From Rufibacter roseus (GTDB lineage: Bacteria; Bacteroidota; Bacteroidia; Cytophagales; Hymenobacteraceae): DNA of 58,253 nucleotides. This document shows, piece after piece, positions 1 to 8,947 of this stretch. Every line of letters starts with the position of its first letter. Within the stretch, counting starts at the first letter, position 1. The notes under the pieces are model-generated. The model was not told the DNA's origin and made no database searches. It was given only the letters and a program-made list of their open reading frames with translations. The position numbers were made by a program, and so were the translations under genes. The stretch lies in contig NZ_LRML01000020.1 of assembly GCF_001647285.1 (NCBI RefSeq), positions 1-58,253 of the forward strand, read 5' to 3'.

Positions 1-35
1 TGGAGCTGTTTTCTGAAAAAACAGCTCCAAAACAG
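1..35. repeat. CTGTTTT palindrome family, copy 1 (cut by window edge)
   Basis: Positions 1-12 (TGGAGCTGTTTT) and 18-29 (AAAACAGCTCCA) form a perfect 12-bp inverted repeat with a 5-nt loop, followed by AAAACAG at 29-35. This is the inner arm plus right outer arm of the dispersed 40-bp palindrome; the left outer arm lies before base 1. The GGAGC variant of the inner arm recurs at 53628-53666. Confidence 0.75.
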
Positions 36-117
36 AGGGCTTTTATTTTACTAGTATAAGTTGAAGATACGCAAAGGCACCCTCACCCATACATCAGGGA
101 TGTGTGGACACTCCTGT

Positions 118-152
118 GTAAACATCCCCCTTCGCCCCCTTCAAAGGGGGAA
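118..152. repeat. CCCCCTTCAAAGGGGG-type dispersed repeat
   Basis: A short palindrome, CCCCCTTCAAAGGGGG, is preceded by CATCCCCCTTCG. The same core occurs in the two arms at 14286-14313 and 14407-14436. Comparable C-run/G-run elements are common between genes in Bacteroidota genomes (from memory, not checked). No gene is associated. Confidence 0.6.
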
Positions 153-264
153 TCTGCTGGTAGTAAGCTACAAGGAAAATTGGCAGGCAAGATGAAGGAA
201 AAACCTTTCCTGTATATCTAAACTTATCCTGTTTATCTAACCAAGCCTAAACCGCTTGCTCAAA

Positions 265-299
265 AGACCTCGCAGCGTCTTCAAGACCTGCGAGTGTCT
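265..299. repeat. GACCTCGCAG...CTGCGAG inverted repeat
   Basis: GACCTCGCAG at 266-275 pairs imperfectly with CTGCGAGTGTC at 288-298, and GTCTTCAAGAC in the middle is itself palindromic. It resembles a dispersed Bacteroidota repeat of the form ACCTCGCAG-GTCTT...; one copy is seen in this window. Confidence 0.5.
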
Positions 300-340
300 G
301 CACCAGTAGCAGCACTCACCACATAATCTTGATAACGTGG

Positions 341-363
341 GAGACAAGGCGATGCCTAGTCTC
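341..363. repeat. GAGACAAGGC/GCCTAGTCTC hairpin repeat
   Basis: GAGACAAGGC (341-350) faces GCCTAGTCTC (354-363) across a 3-nt loop with 9 of 10 bases pairing. Similar GAGACAAGGC hairpins occur as dispersed repeats in many genomes. It is one of five palindromes packed into the first 420 bases. Confidence 0.55.
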
Positions 364-377
364 TACAGATTTCTTCT

Positions 378-416
378 TGATTTTGAGCTATTTTATTAAA
401 AGCAGCCCTAAAACAG
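378..416. repeat. CTGTTTT palindrome family, copy 2
   Basis: Degenerate left arm (TGATTTTGAGC) with an intact right arm (GCCCTAAAACAG). It lies 53 nt beyond the stop codon of the minus-strand RlmI-like gene. Confidence 0.55.
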
Positions 417-468
417 CATTCTAAATACTTACTGTTAACTAATTATTGATGATTGTTCACTGTATTTC

Positions 469-1656
469 TTATTCAACATACAACACCAAACCCTTCAAAT
501 ACTCCCCCTCTGGGTGGAAGATGCTGATGGGGTGGTCGGCGGGTTGGGAGAGGTGGTGCATGACCTTGACGTTACGTCCTGCTTCAATGGCGGCGGCCAT
601 CACAGTGCTGGCGAAAAGGTATTTGTCTACCACACCGGAGCAGGAGAACGTGAAGATGATGCCGCCCGGCTTAATTTTTTGAATGGCCTCGGCGTTTAGG
701 CGCTTGTAGCCCATGAGCGCGTTGTGCCGAACTTTCTGGCTTTTGGCAAAGGCGGGCGGGTCCAGCACAATCACATCGTACAGGTCCTCTTTGCCTTTCA
801 GAAACTCAAAGGTGTCAACGGAGTAGGCTTCGTGGCGGTCTTGGCCGTTGTTCAGTTCGGCGTTTTGCTCGGTTAATACAATGGCTTTTTTAGAAACATC
901 TACGGAATGTACCGCTTTGGCTCCGGCGTTGAGCGAGTAAATAGAGAAGCCGCCGGTGTAGCAGAAGGTGTTAAGAACGGTTTTACCTTTGGAATAGTGC
1001 GCCAGCAGCTGACGGTTTTCACGTTGGTCAATGAAGAAACCAGTTTTCTGCCCAGTGACCCAGTCCACCAAAAACTTATTTCCATTTTCCTGCACCACGT
1101 GCGGCACCGGAGTCTCACCAACTAAGTAACCATTCTGGCCTTGCTCCGGCCCTTTATTTGGAAGTGTTTCAGCGCTCTTATCATACACGGCAGTTAATTT
1201 ACCGTTGTACACCTCCACCAGTGCCTTCGCAATCTGCTCCCGCACGCGGTACATGCCTACGTTGTGCGCCTGCAATACGGCGGTGTTGCCGTACACATCT
1301 ACAATCAGGCCAGGCAGGCTGTCGCCTTCGGCGAAGATGAGGCGGTACACATCGGTGGTGGGGTTATCAATAAAGCCTTGCTCTTTGCGGTAGTCGTAGG
1401 CGCGGCGCACTTTGCTTAGCCAAAAAGCATAATCAGGCTCTACGGGGGCAAAAGAGAAGATGCGCACGGCAATGGAACCTGGTTGGAAATGTCCCATGCC
1501 AAGGAACTCGCGGCGGTTGGTGAACACCTGCACAATGTCGCCTTCCTGCACTTCGCCCTCTACTTTTTTGATGGCCCCTGAGAAAACCCACGGGTGGAAG
1601 CGTTTGAGTGAATGTTCTTTGCCTGCGTGTAAAAGTATAGCTGGAAATGTTGTCAT
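469..1656 (-). CDS. class I SAM-dependent rRNA methyltransferase, RlmI-like
   Basis: A 395-residue protein with an N-terminal PUA-type RNA-binding region (about residues 1-75, HPWVFSGAI near the start) and a C-terminal Rossmann methyltransferase. Visible motifs are the SAM-binding NTFCYTGGFS, the DPPAFAKS catalytic loop and FTFSCSG, whose cysteine matches the catalytic cysteine of RNA m5C methyltransferases. In E. coli the family member RlmI methylates C1962 of 23S rRNA; the target here is inferred. The start at 1656 (MTTFPAILL) is preferred over an upstream in-frame codon at 1674 because the PUA domain begins there. It is transcribed alone, divergent from the dipeptidase gene. Confidence 0.88.
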   Translation of the reverse strand: MTTFPAILLHAGKEHSLKRFHPWVFSGAIKKVEGEVQEGDIVQVFTNRREFLGMGHFQPGSIAVRIFSFAPVEPDYAFWLSKVRRAYDYRKEQGFIDNPTTDVYRLIFAEGDSLPGLIVDVYGNTAVLQAHNVGMYRVREQIAKALVEVYNGKLTAVYDKSAETLPNKGPEQGQNGYLVGETPVPHVVQENGNKFLVDWVTGQKTGFFIDQRENRQLLAHYSKGKTVLNTFCYTGGFSIYSLNAGAKAVHSVDVSKKAIVLTEQNAELNNGQDRHEAYSVDTFEFLKGKEDLYDVIVLDPPAFAKSQKVRHNALMGYKRLNAEAIQKIKPGGIIFTFSCSGVVDKYLFASTVMAAAIEAGRNVKVMHHLSQPADHPISIFHPEGEYLKGLVLYVE

Positions 1657-1829
1657 AAGCGGGAGGAACAGCACAACGCCATCCCTGTTTTAGTTTCGTT
1701 TTGCAAAATTCGGCAAAAAATCCGGCTTTGTGGTGTGTAGCTCACCGGTTCTTCGTAAACTGACCTCTTTGATTGTTAATTGTTCTCTGCCCATTAATCA
1801 CTACTCATTGTTCATTAATCATTAGAGCC

Positions 1830-2813
1830 ATGTTTCCCATTGTTGACCTGCACTGCGACCTAACCGGCTATTTGGCATGGATACCCGGAGCAACGCCTAT
1901 GGATGTGCAGCGCATTGGCTGTGCTATTCCGCATTTACAGGCGGGGCAGGTACGGCTGCAGACCATGGCTTTTTTTACGCCCACTGAGCCTGGCAGTACT
2001 GAGTTCACTCTTAAGCAAGCCCATATTTTCAGGGACACACTCTTGCAGCCAGATTCTGTTTTTGCCCCCTTTTCTGAAAGTCAGGTCAAAAACAGAGCCT
2101 TGCCAGATGACAAAATTGCCATAGTGGCCGCTATTGAGAATGCCTCGGGGCTAGCAGAGGAAAATGAGCCCCTGGAAAAAGCCTTTGCCCGCCTGGAAGA
2201 AATTATTGCGTTGGCGGGGCCTATTTTGTACATCAGCTTCACCCATGCAGATGAGAACCGGTTCAGTGGCGGCAATTATACACCTGGCGTTGGCTTAAAA
2301 CCCGACGGAGAGGAACTACTCCGGTACCTGAGCGGGAAAAGAATTGCGTTAGACTTGGCTCATACCTCAGACGCCGCCGCTCATGACATGCTCAACTTCA
2401 TTGACCAGAACAACTTACACATACCTGTCATTGCCAGCCACTCCAACTTCAGAACCGTGTATGACAACCCCAGAAACCTGCCTAATGAGCTGGTGCAGGA
2501 GGTAGTGCGGCGGAAGGGTCTAATTGGCATGAACTTCCTGAAAAAATTCACGCACCCCGAGCAGCCAGAGGTCTTGCTGGAGCATATCAGCTACGGGCTG
2601 GAGCATGCACCTCAAGCTGTGTGCTTCGGGGCTGACTATTTTCAGGAGGCTGAGATTACTGGAGATTGGGTATCTAACTTCCATGAAGAGCACCAGAACG
2701 CAAGCAAATATCCGGAAATTCTGCAGCGCCTGTCGCAGAGGTACTCTACGGCGGAACTGGCAGATCTTAGTCACCAAAACGCGCTCCGGTTTCTAGAAAG
2801 GCTATGGGCATAG
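1830..2813 (+). CDS. membrane dipeptidase, peptidase family M19
   Basis: A 327-residue zinc dipeptidase of the renal-dipeptidase family. It shows the metal-binding DLHCD at residues 5-9, the bridging-glutamate region AAIENASGL, the THADENRFSG segment, DLAHTSD and IASHSNFR, in family order. The length is typical. The start is placed at the ATG at 1830 (MFPIVDLHC) rather than at 1773, since the extra 19 residues are low-complexity and come from an AT-rich repeat-like leader. No signal peptide is evident, so it probably acts in the cytosol on dipeptides; the substrate is unknown. Single-gene unit, 137 nt before the macroglobulin/plug gene. Confidence 0.9.
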   Translation: MFPIVDLHCDLTGYLAWIPGATPMDVQRIGCAIPHLQAGQVRLQTMAFFTPTEPGSTEFTLKQAHIFRDTLLQPDSVFAPFSESQVKNRALPDDKIAIVAAIENASGLAEENEPLEKAFARLEEIIALAGPILYISFTHADENRFSGGNYTPGVGLKPDGEELLRYLSGKRIALDLAHTSDAAAHDMLNFIDQNNLHIPVIASHSNFRTVYDNPRNLPNELVQEVVRRKGLIGMNFLKKFTHPEQPEVLLEHISYGLEHAPQAVCFGADYFQEAEITGDWVSNFHEEHQNASKYPEILQRLSQRYSTAELADLSHQNALRFLERLWA

Positions 2814-2863
2814 TTCCTGACTAACTCATTATCCGCGGTCATGCATCATGAGCAACTACAATA

Positions 2864-2892
2864 TTGGCCGCTCACACCCTGTTTTACATTTG
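2864..2892 (+). promoter_or_regulatory. Bacteroidota-type promoter for the plug/macroglobulin gene
   Basis: TTG at 2864-2866 and TACATTTG at 2885-2892 match the -33 TTG and -7 TAnnTTTG elements of Bacteroidota promoters, with an 18-nt gap (19-21 is usual). The ATG follows 58 nt downstream. Confidence 0.5.
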
Positions 2893-2950
2893 AATTCAGT
2901 ACATTTAAAAAGCTAATTCACACTGTTCCTCCGCCTGCTGGCCCACTCCC

Positions 2951-5656
2951 ATGCTTCGCAAAAACAAAGCCATTGCCTTTGCTCTATTATTTTCCTTTGC
3001 TGCTTTATTTGGCGCTTTCACTTTGAAAAGCTGGCAAGGTGTGCCTGTATTGGAAAAAATTATAGGCAAATTAAAATTCCTAGAGCAGAACTATCCGCAG
3101 GAGAAAGTATACCTGCAGACGGATAAACCCTATTATGCCGCCGGCGAAGATATCTGGTTCAAAGCCTACTTGGTAGATGGGGCCATGCATACCCCAAGTC
3201 AACTGAGCCAGGTACTGTATGTTGAGCTGATTAATCCGCAAGACTCTATTACCAGCAGAATAGCCATACCGGTACAAAACGGACTTGGGCACGGAGATTT
3301 TGCTTTGCCAGACACCATTTCAGACGGACTTTACCGCATCAGGGCTTATACCAGCTGGATGCAGAACTTTGACGAAAACTACTTCTTTCACCAGAATGTC
3401 AACATCTACAACCCTAGAGTAGATGATCTGGTACCTGAACTCAAATTTAATTTCAGCCGGCAGGAGAAAGGCGATTCAGTATTAGTAGATGTTCTGCTCA
3501 AGAACACGCAGGAAAAACCGTTGCCCCAGACGCCATTCTTCTACAACACGTTCCTGAACCGGAGAAACACTCCAAGACGCAAAGGAACGACAGACACTGA
3601 GGGCAAAGCTCAGCTCCGCTTTTTCCTGCCCGACGGAAAAGACCGGCAAAACGCCCAGCTCCTGCTTTCGGTAGTGGAAGGCAAAAGGCAAACACAAAAG
3701 AGATTTGAAATACCGCTGGCATCAGACACGTTGGATGTACAGTTTTTCCCGGAGGGAGGTAACCTGGTGAGTGGCATGTGGAGCACCCTTGGGTTTAAAG
3801 CCATTGACAGCAACGGGTTGGGTGCGGACATAGAAGGCACCCTCTATGACAACACAGGCAAAAACATTATTACTTTCAAAAGTCTGAAGTTCGGCATGGG
3901 TCGCATAAGCTTCTTCCCGGAAAAGGGGAAAACCTATGAAGCCAGAATCAAATTGAAAGATGGAAAGGAGAGCATTTATGCCTTGCCTAAGCCTCAAAAC
4001 CAGGGAGTAGTCATGTCAGTGGACTATTCTCTGCCTGATACCATAAGAATAAGAGCGTACCTGTTAGGATATGAGGCCGCCAATAAGCCGAAGGCACTAA
4101 GTGTGGTGGGGCAAAGCAGAGGGTTTCCCTTCTTCACTGGCTACAGTACCAGCGCCAAAGATTTCCTCGTCATCAAAGTGCCCAAAAAGCAAATTCCTAC
4201 TGGCGTTGCGCAATTCACTATTTTCAACGAAAACGGCACACCTTTGACAGAGAGGCTAGCATTCATTAACCACCACCAGCACCTGCAGGTAAAGCTTACC
4301 CCAGACAAGTCACAATATAAGCCCCGGGAGAAAGTAACTATGCGCCTACAGGTAAAAACTCCGTCGGGGCAGCCAGTGCAGGGCAATTTCTCTATGGCGG
4401 TCACAGATGCTCAAAAAGTGGAGCACAACGGCAACAGCGGCACTATCTTATCAAATCTTCTGCTCACTTCAGATTTAAGAGGCCACATTGAAGAACCGGG
4501 CTACTATTTCTCTGCCCAAACCCCAGAAGTAGCGCTAGCCTTAGACAACCTCATGCTTACCCAAGGCTGGCGGCGCTTTGTTTGGCAAGAGATCCTGGAA
4601 GACAAATTTCCGCCGTATACTGCGCCGCTTGAACGAAACCTGGCCATAAGTGGAACAGTGCAGAAATTAAATGGCAAGCCAGAACCCAACGCCCTCATTA
4701 CCGTGCTAGGCTTAGGCAAACCTGGCTTTATGTTATTAGACACAGCCAACGCGCAGGGCAAGTTTGCCATTGGTATAGGTTACCTCACAGACAGCATGCA
4801 CGTGGCCGTACAGGCCCGTAACCAAAAAGGCCGCAACACTCTGGAAGTGGTACTTGACAAAGGACTACCCATTGCAAACGTGGCTCCAAGAGCACCCTAC
4901 GCGCCGCCGCCTTTACCATTTTCAGACGCCCTCTGGAGCTACCTCCAGAACAACAGAGACCAGCTACGGCTAGATCAATTGGCGGGCAAAAGCATTTTAC
5001 TGAATTCAGTTGAGATTAGAGGTAAAAAACAGGAGGAAGAAGAGCAAGACAGGTTCCGGAGCGGCTTACACAGCACCGCCGACGCCACCATCAAAGGAGA
5101 TAATTTACCTATGGGATCAGACCTCATCTCAGCCCTTGCTGGGCGCGTGGCTGGGCTGATGGTATCTGGCGGACAGGTTTCTATGCGCGGGGGCGGCACA
5201 CCTTTGTTCTTGTTAGACGGCATGCCCATAGACGCAGATTTTATCAGAACCATTTCTATGACGGAGGTGGAAAAAGTGGAGATATTGAAACCGGGCCCCT
5301 CTTCTGCCATTTACGGCGGACAAGGAGGCAATGGCGTTATAGCTGTCACTTTGAAGAGAGGCGGCGGAGGCGGAGCTACTTCCTCGCGCTACAAAGGCTT
5401 AGCCCTGTATAGTGGTATTCGTTACCACACTGCCCGTGAGTTCTACATGCCCCGTTACGACCAACCTGCCACCGTAGAGCAGCCTGACCTCCGCACCACC
5501 ATTGCCTGGACACCCTACATTTACACAGATAGCACCGGCACCGCTGAAGTTACCTTCTTTGCCGCTGACGCCCCCACCACCTACAGAGCAATTGCAGAAG
5601 GGCTTAGCCCGGGCGGGCAGATAGGCCATGGCATCACCACCCTGGTAGTACGGTAA
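2951..5656 (+). CDS. secreted macroglobulin-like (MG2) protein with TonB plug domain
   Basis: A 901-residue envelope protein. It has an N-terminal hydrophobic signal segment (about residues 8-25), then an MG2-like domain (KVYLQTDKPYYAAGEDIWF, about 51-70). Further macroglobulin/carboxypeptidase-regulatory-like beta domains follow, then a TonB-dependent receptor plug (about 680-806: DLISALAGRVAGL, LFLLDGMPI, VEKVEILKPGPSSAIYG, NGVIAVTL). After the plug comes WTPYIYTDSTGTAEVTFF, which matches the end of alpha-2-macroglobulin-type domains. There is no room for a 22-strand barrel, so this is not a receptor. Similar proteins recur in Bacteroidota; the function is unproven and may be envelope scaffolding or partnering with TonB systems. 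Confidence 0.85.
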   Translation: MLRKNKAIAFALLFSFAALFGAFTLKSWQGVPVLEKIIGKLKFLEQNYPQEKVYLQTDKPYYAAGEDIWFKAYLVDGAMHTPSQLSQVLYVELINPQDSITSRIAIPVQNGLGHGDFALPDTISDGLYRIRAYTSWMQNFDENYFFHQNVNIYNPRVDDLVPELKFNFSRQEKGDSVLVDVLLKNTQEKPLPQTPFFYNTFLNRRNTPRRKGTTDTEGKAQLRFFLPDGKDRQNAQLLLSVVEGKRQTQKRFEIPLASDTLDVQFFPEGGNLVSGMWSTLGFKAIDSNGLGADIEGTLYDNTGKNIITFKSLKFGMGRISFFPEKGKTYEARIKLKDGKESIYALPKPQNQGVVMSVDYSLPDTIRIRAYLLGYEAANKPKALSVVGQSRGFPFFTGYSTSAKDFLVIKVPKKQIPTGVAQFTIFNENGTPLTERLAFINHHQHLQVKLTPDKSQYKPREKVTMRLQVKTPSGQPVQGNFSMAVTDAQKVEHNGNSGTILSNLLLTSDLRGHIEEPGYYFSAQTPEVALALDNLMLTQGWRRFVWQEILEDKFPPYTAPLERNLAISGTVQKLNGKPEPNALITVLGLGKPGFMLLDTANAQGKFAIGIGYLTDSMHVAVQARNQKGRNTLEVVLDKGLPIANVAPRAPYAPPPLPFSDALWSYLQNNRDQLRLDQLAGKSILLNSVEIRGKKQEEEEQDRFRSGLHSTADATIKGDNLPMGSDLISALAGRVAGLMVSGGQVSMRGGGTPLFLLDGMPIDADFIRTISMTEVEKVEILKPGPSSAIYGGQGGNGVIAVTLKRGGGGGATSSRYKGLALYSGIRYHTAREFYMPRYDQPATVEQPDLRTTIAWTPYIYTDSTGTAEVTFFAADAPTTYRAIAEGLSPGGQIGHGITTLVVR

Positions 5657-5708
5657 CAAACTGGCAAATCCCTGTTATAAAGGCAAATGCCGCAGAACGA
5701 ACTTCTAT

Positions 5709-5746
5709 TGTTTTCCGGCTGTTTTCCTAAAAATAAGCCAAAAACA
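5709..5746. repeat. CTGTTTT palindrome family, copy 3
   Basis: TTGTTTTCC / GGCTGTTTTCC on the left and AAGCCAAAAACA on the right. It lies 53 nt after the stop of the plug/macroglobulin gene, between two co-oriented genes. Confidence 0.65.
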
Positions 5747-5773
5747 CTCAACCGCAAATGAGCCGATTTTTCA

Positions 5774-5781
5774 TATCTTTG
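5774..5781 (+). promoter_or_regulatory. -7 promoter element of prfA
   Basis: TATCTTTG is an exact match to TAnnTTTG, 25 nt before the prfA ATG. No TTG is visible at the -33 position. Confidence 0.5.
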
Positions 5782-5806
5782 CGGCCTGAATTAAGTAACG
5801 CAGAAG

Positions 5807-6880
5807 ATGTTAGATAAACTGGAAGCAATCAAGCAGCGGTTTGAAGAGGTAAATGAGCAACTCATCCAGCCAGATGTAGCCAGCGACCTGAAAAGATATA
5901 AGTCTTTAAATAAAGAATTTAAAGACCTTGAAAAAATTGTAGCGGAATATGAGCGCTACAAATTATTGCTCAGCAATATTGAGCATACCAAAGAAGTCAT
6001 TGCCACCGAAAAAGACGAGGACTTCCGCGAGATGGCTAAAGAAGAGCTAGACGAACTTCTGCCACAACGCGAGGAAATGGAGGAGCGCATAAAGGAAATG
6101 CTCATTCCTAAAGATCCGGACGACAGCAAAGACATCATCATGGAGATTAGAGCGGGTGCCGGTGGTGATGAAGCGTCTCTGTTTGCCGGTGACCTGTACC
6201 GCATGTACAGCCGCTTTGCTGAAAAGCAGGGCTGGAAAATGGAGGTAATCGACGTAATGGAAGGTACCGCCGGTGGTTACAAAGAGGTGATTGTTGGCAT
6301 CAAAGGCGAAGACGTGTACGGCAAGCTTAAGTTTGAGTCTGGCGTGCACCGTGTGCAGCGCGTTCCGGCTACCGAAACTCAGGGACGTATCCATACCTCG
6401 GTAGCTTCTGTGGTAGTGCTTCCAGAAGTAGAAGAACTTGATGTGGAAATCAACATGAACGATATCCGGAAGGACCTGTTCATGTCATCAGGACCTGGTG
6501 GACAGTCAGTGAACACCACTTATTCTGCCGTTCGCTTAACACACATTCCTACGGGTATTGTGGCGCAGTGCCAGGACCAGAAATCACAGCTGAAGAACTT
6601 TGACAAGGCCTTAGCTGTACTTCGTTCCCGCTTGTATGAAATTGAACTGGCTAAGAAAAACGAAGCAGAAGGCGCCCAGCGGAAAAGCATGGTGGGCAGC
6701 GGTGACCGTTCCGATAAAATCAGGACATACAACTACCCGCAAGGCCGCGTGACAGACCATCGTATTGGTCTTACTGTGTACAACCTGCCTACCGTGGTAG
6801 ACGGCAATATTGACGAGTTTGTTGAGCAGCTTAGAATTGCGGAAAACGCAGAGCGCTTAAAAGAAGGGGCTCAGTCTTAA
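5807..6880 (+). CDS. prfA: peptide chain release factor 1
   Basis: A 357-residue class I release factor that ends translation at UAA and UAG. The N-terminal coiled-coil domain (residues 1-100) is followed by the PCRF domain ([18 protein letters not shown]). Next come the recognition region [18 protein letters not shown] with the PAT tripeptide of RF1 (RF2 would show SPF), and the universal GGQ loop in [11 protein letters not shown] near residue 230, which contacts the peptidyl-transferase centre. Length is as expected for RF1. No frameshift site is present, as is normal for prfA. The gene has its own -7 promoter element and a strong terminator. Confidence 0.98.
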   Translation: MLDKLEAIKQRFEEVNEQLIQPDVASDLKRYKSLNKEFKDLEKIVAEYERYKLLLSNIEHTKEVIATEKDEDFREMAKEELDELLPQREEMEERIKEMLIPKDPDDSKDIIMEIRAGAGGDEASLFAGDLYRMYSRFAEKQGWKMEVIDVMEGTAGGYKEVIVGIKGEDVYGKLKFESGVHRVQRVPATETQGRIHTSVASVVVLPEVEELDVEINMNDIRKDLFMSSGPGGQSVNTTYSAVRLTHIPTGIVAQCQDQKSQLKNFDKALAVLRSRLYEIELAKKNEAEGAQRKSMVGSGDRSDKIRTYNYPQGRVTDHRIGLTVYNLPTVVDGNIDEFVEQLRIAENAERLKEGAQS

Positions 6881-6894
6881 TCAATTAATGCATT

Positions 6895-6925
6895 AAAAGC
6901 GCAGCCTTACCGCTGCGCTTTTTTT
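6895..6925 (+). terminator. intrinsic terminator of prfA
   Basis: AGCGCAGC (6898-6905) pairs with GCTGCGCT (6912-6919) around a 6-nt loop, followed by a run of seven T and preceded by four A. It lies 15 nt after the prfA stop. Confidence 0.9.
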
Positions 6926-6932
6926 ATGGCCT

Positions 6933-6972
6933 CTGTTTTTGGCCTACTTTTCAGAAGACAGCCTTAAAACAG
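6933..6972. repeat. CTGTTTT palindrome family, copy 4
   Basis: A full-length 40-bp copy, from CTGTTTTTGGCC to GCCTTAAAACAG, directly after the prfA terminator. A conventional terminator is already present, so this copy is not needed to end prfA transcription. Confidence 0.8.
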
Positions 6973-7077
6973 ATTATTCCGGATAGACAGAAAAGGTTAT
7001 TTTCACGTTCTTATCCTTTGAGATAATAAAAAACAAGAGATTCCCTACCTCTCCTTATTATACTTTATTTGCGGCGC

Positions 7078-8502
7078 ATGACCTCACACACTACCTCTTA
7101 TTGGCAGTACTGGCTGAAAAGCATAACGCTGGTGTGCGCGGTGGTGTGGGCGGCATGTTCCTGCACACCCCAAGATGAAGTTGTTACCCCAGACGCAGGC
7201 GCCCTGCTGAGCTTTGACGCTGACACCGTCATGTTTGACACCGTTTTTACCGAGGTAGGCAGTGTGACTAAGCGGTTAAAGGTCTACAACCCCAATGACA
7301 AAGCGGTGCGCATTTCAGAGATAAAAGTGGGCGGCTTGGGTGCATCACAGTTTCAGGTGATTGTAAACGGGCAGCCGGGGCCGGCGTTGCAGAACGTAGA
7401 GCTCAGGGGCAAAGACAGCCTATTGGTATTAGTGAAAGCCACCATTAATCCCAATTCTGAAAATCTTCCTTTTCTGGTAGATGACTCCATCCAGTTTCTG
7501 ACCAACGGAAACCAGCAGAAGGTACACCTAAGGGCATACGGCCAAAACGCCCACTACTACCGTAACGGCTACGTTACTAGCTGCGCAGAAGTCTGGGACA
7601 CAGACAAAGCCCACGTGATTTATGATACCGTTACAGTGCCCGAAAACTGTACCCTCACCATTAAAAAAGGCGTGCAGGTGTATGTGCAGAACAACGTTAA
7701 ACTGAAAGTTCTAGGTACACTAATAGTAGAAGGAGAGCACGAAAACCGGGTGGGCTTCCAGCAAATACGGCAGGAAGAACGTTACCGCAACGCCCCCGCC
7801 CAGTGGGTAGGGTTGGAGTTTGGCCCTTCCAGCCACAACAATGTGCTACGGTATGTTGATATAAAAAATGCGGTTAACGGAATTATTATTCGAGCCGAAG
7901 GCAACCAACTTCCGGATGTAAAGGTGCAGCATGCCTTTATCCGAAACATGCTGCAGGCGGGAGTATTTAGCCTGGGCGGAAATGTTGATTTGATTAATAG
8001 CATTATCACCAATTGCGGCCAGTATGCGTTTGCCGGTGCCGGGGGCGGAACCTACCGCATTCTCTACAGCACATTAGCCAACTACAGCTATGACTTCATC
8101 AGAACCACGCCATCGGTTATTTTCTATGAAGAACTGGCTTTAAACGAAGTGAGCGTAAGGCATCAGCCATATTTCGTGACCATTACCAACAGCATTATCT
8201 GGGGGCGGCAGGAAGAAGAAATGCAGTTTGAACCCTCTAGCCTCGGCTCTACTATTGCTATTACTTATTCTTTCCTGAAAACGAAGGAGTATGCTGAAGT
8301 TTTCAACGCAGCTGAGTTGCACAACCATCTCAATGAAGATCCCAAATTCAGAGATGCGCCCGCCTACGATTTTCAGATCATCAAGCTTTCACCGGCCAAC
8401 GGCGCAGGCACGCCTTTGCCTGCCGTCACTACCATTGATTACCAAAACAAAGACCGCGACCCAATCAAACCAGACGTAGGGGCCGTAGAAGTACACGATT
8501 AA
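7078..8502 (+). CDS. beta-helix lipoprotein of the choice-of-anchor type
   Basis: A 474-residue exported protein. It has a hydrophobic segment followed by a lipobox-like WAACSC (about residues 25-30), an N-terminal beta-sandwich (FDTVFTEVGSVTKRLKVYNPNDKAVRI, about 50-120), then a right-handed parallel beta-helix region with repeated short strands (VDIKNAVNGIIIRAEG, INSIITNCGQYAF). The C-terminal segment DPKFRDAPAYDFQIIKLSPA...DVGAVEV matches choice-of-anchor Q-type ends. The likely role is surface adhesion or carbohydrate binding, not established. The start is the ATG at 7078; an in-frame TTG lies 9 nt earlier. YjbQ follows after 15 nt, so the two may be co-transcribed. Confidence 0.75.
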   Translation: MTSHTTSYWQYWLKSITLVCAVVWAACSCTPQDEVVTPDAGALLSFDADTVMFDTVFTEVGSVTKRLKVYNPNDKAVRISEIKVGGLGASQFQVIVNGQPGPALQNVELRGKDSLLVLVKATINPNSENLPFLVDDSIQFLTNGNQQKVHLRAYGQNAHYYRNGYVTSCAEVWDTDKAHVIYDTVTVPENCTLTIKKGVQVYVQNNVKLKVLGTLIVEGEHENRVGFQQIRQEERYRNAPAQWVGLEFGPSSHNNVLRYVDIKNAVNGIIIRAEGNQLPDVKVQHAFIRNMLQAGVFSLGGNVDLINSIITNCGQYAFAGAGGGTYRILYSTLANYSYDFIRTTPSVIFYEELALNEVSVRHQPYFVTITNSIIWGRQEEEMQFEPSSLGSTIAITYSFLKTKEYAEVFNAAELHNHLNEDPKFRDAPAYDFQIIKLSPANGAGTPLPAVTTIDYQNKDRDPIKPDVGAVEVHD

Positions 8503-8517
8503 CTATAGCGTGACCGT

Positions 8518-8940
8518 ATGAAGTGGTTTCAGAAATCTATCCGCCTGCCTGCCGTAAAACGCGGCTTCCATTTAATTACTGATTTACTGGAGGCGCAGCT
8601 GCCTGAACTGGAAGAGATTGAGATAGGACTGGCGCATATTTTTATTCAGCACACTTCGGCTAGCCTTACCATCAACGAAAACGCCGACCCTACTGTACGG
8701 CATGACTTTGAGCAGCATTTCAACCGTGCCGTACCAGAGAACGCGCCCTATTACCGCCATACCCTGGAAGGCCCCGATGACATGCCTGCGCACATTAAAG
8801 CTTCTATGTTAGGCGCATCTGTCACCATTCCTATTACCAACGGCCAGTTCAACCTAGGCACCTGGCAAGGAGTTTACCTCTGTGAGCATAGAGACCACGG
8901 TGGCAAACGCACAGTAGTCGTTACACTACAAGGTAAATAA
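8518..8940 (+). CDS. YjbQ family protein (UPF0047)
   Basis: A 140-residue protein matching the YjbQ/UPF0047 family over its whole length. Signature segments are IFIQHTSASLTINENADP near residues 42-59 and HRDHGGKRTVVVTL at the C terminus, with conserved histidines and aspartates around a metal site. Some members show weak thiamine-phosphate synthase activity in vitro; the physiological role is uncertain, so no gene symbol is given. It probably shares a transcript with the beta-helix lipoprotein. Its stop is only 7 nt from the stop of the convergent phytochrome gene. Confidence 0.88.
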   Translation: MKWFQKSIRLPAVKRGFHLITDLLEAQLPELEEIEIGLAHIFIQHTSASLTINENADPTVRHDFEQHFNRAVPENAPYYRHTLEGPDDMPAHIKASMLGASVTIPITNGQFNLGTWQGVYLCEHRDHGGKRTVVVTLQGK

Positions 8941-8947
8941 GCATCTT

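Noticed and set aside
1760..1829. ATTGTTAATTG / CATTAATCATT low-complexity run before the dipeptidase gene
   Set aside because: Looks like degenerate AT repeats seen at many intergenic sites; no period or gene was convincing.
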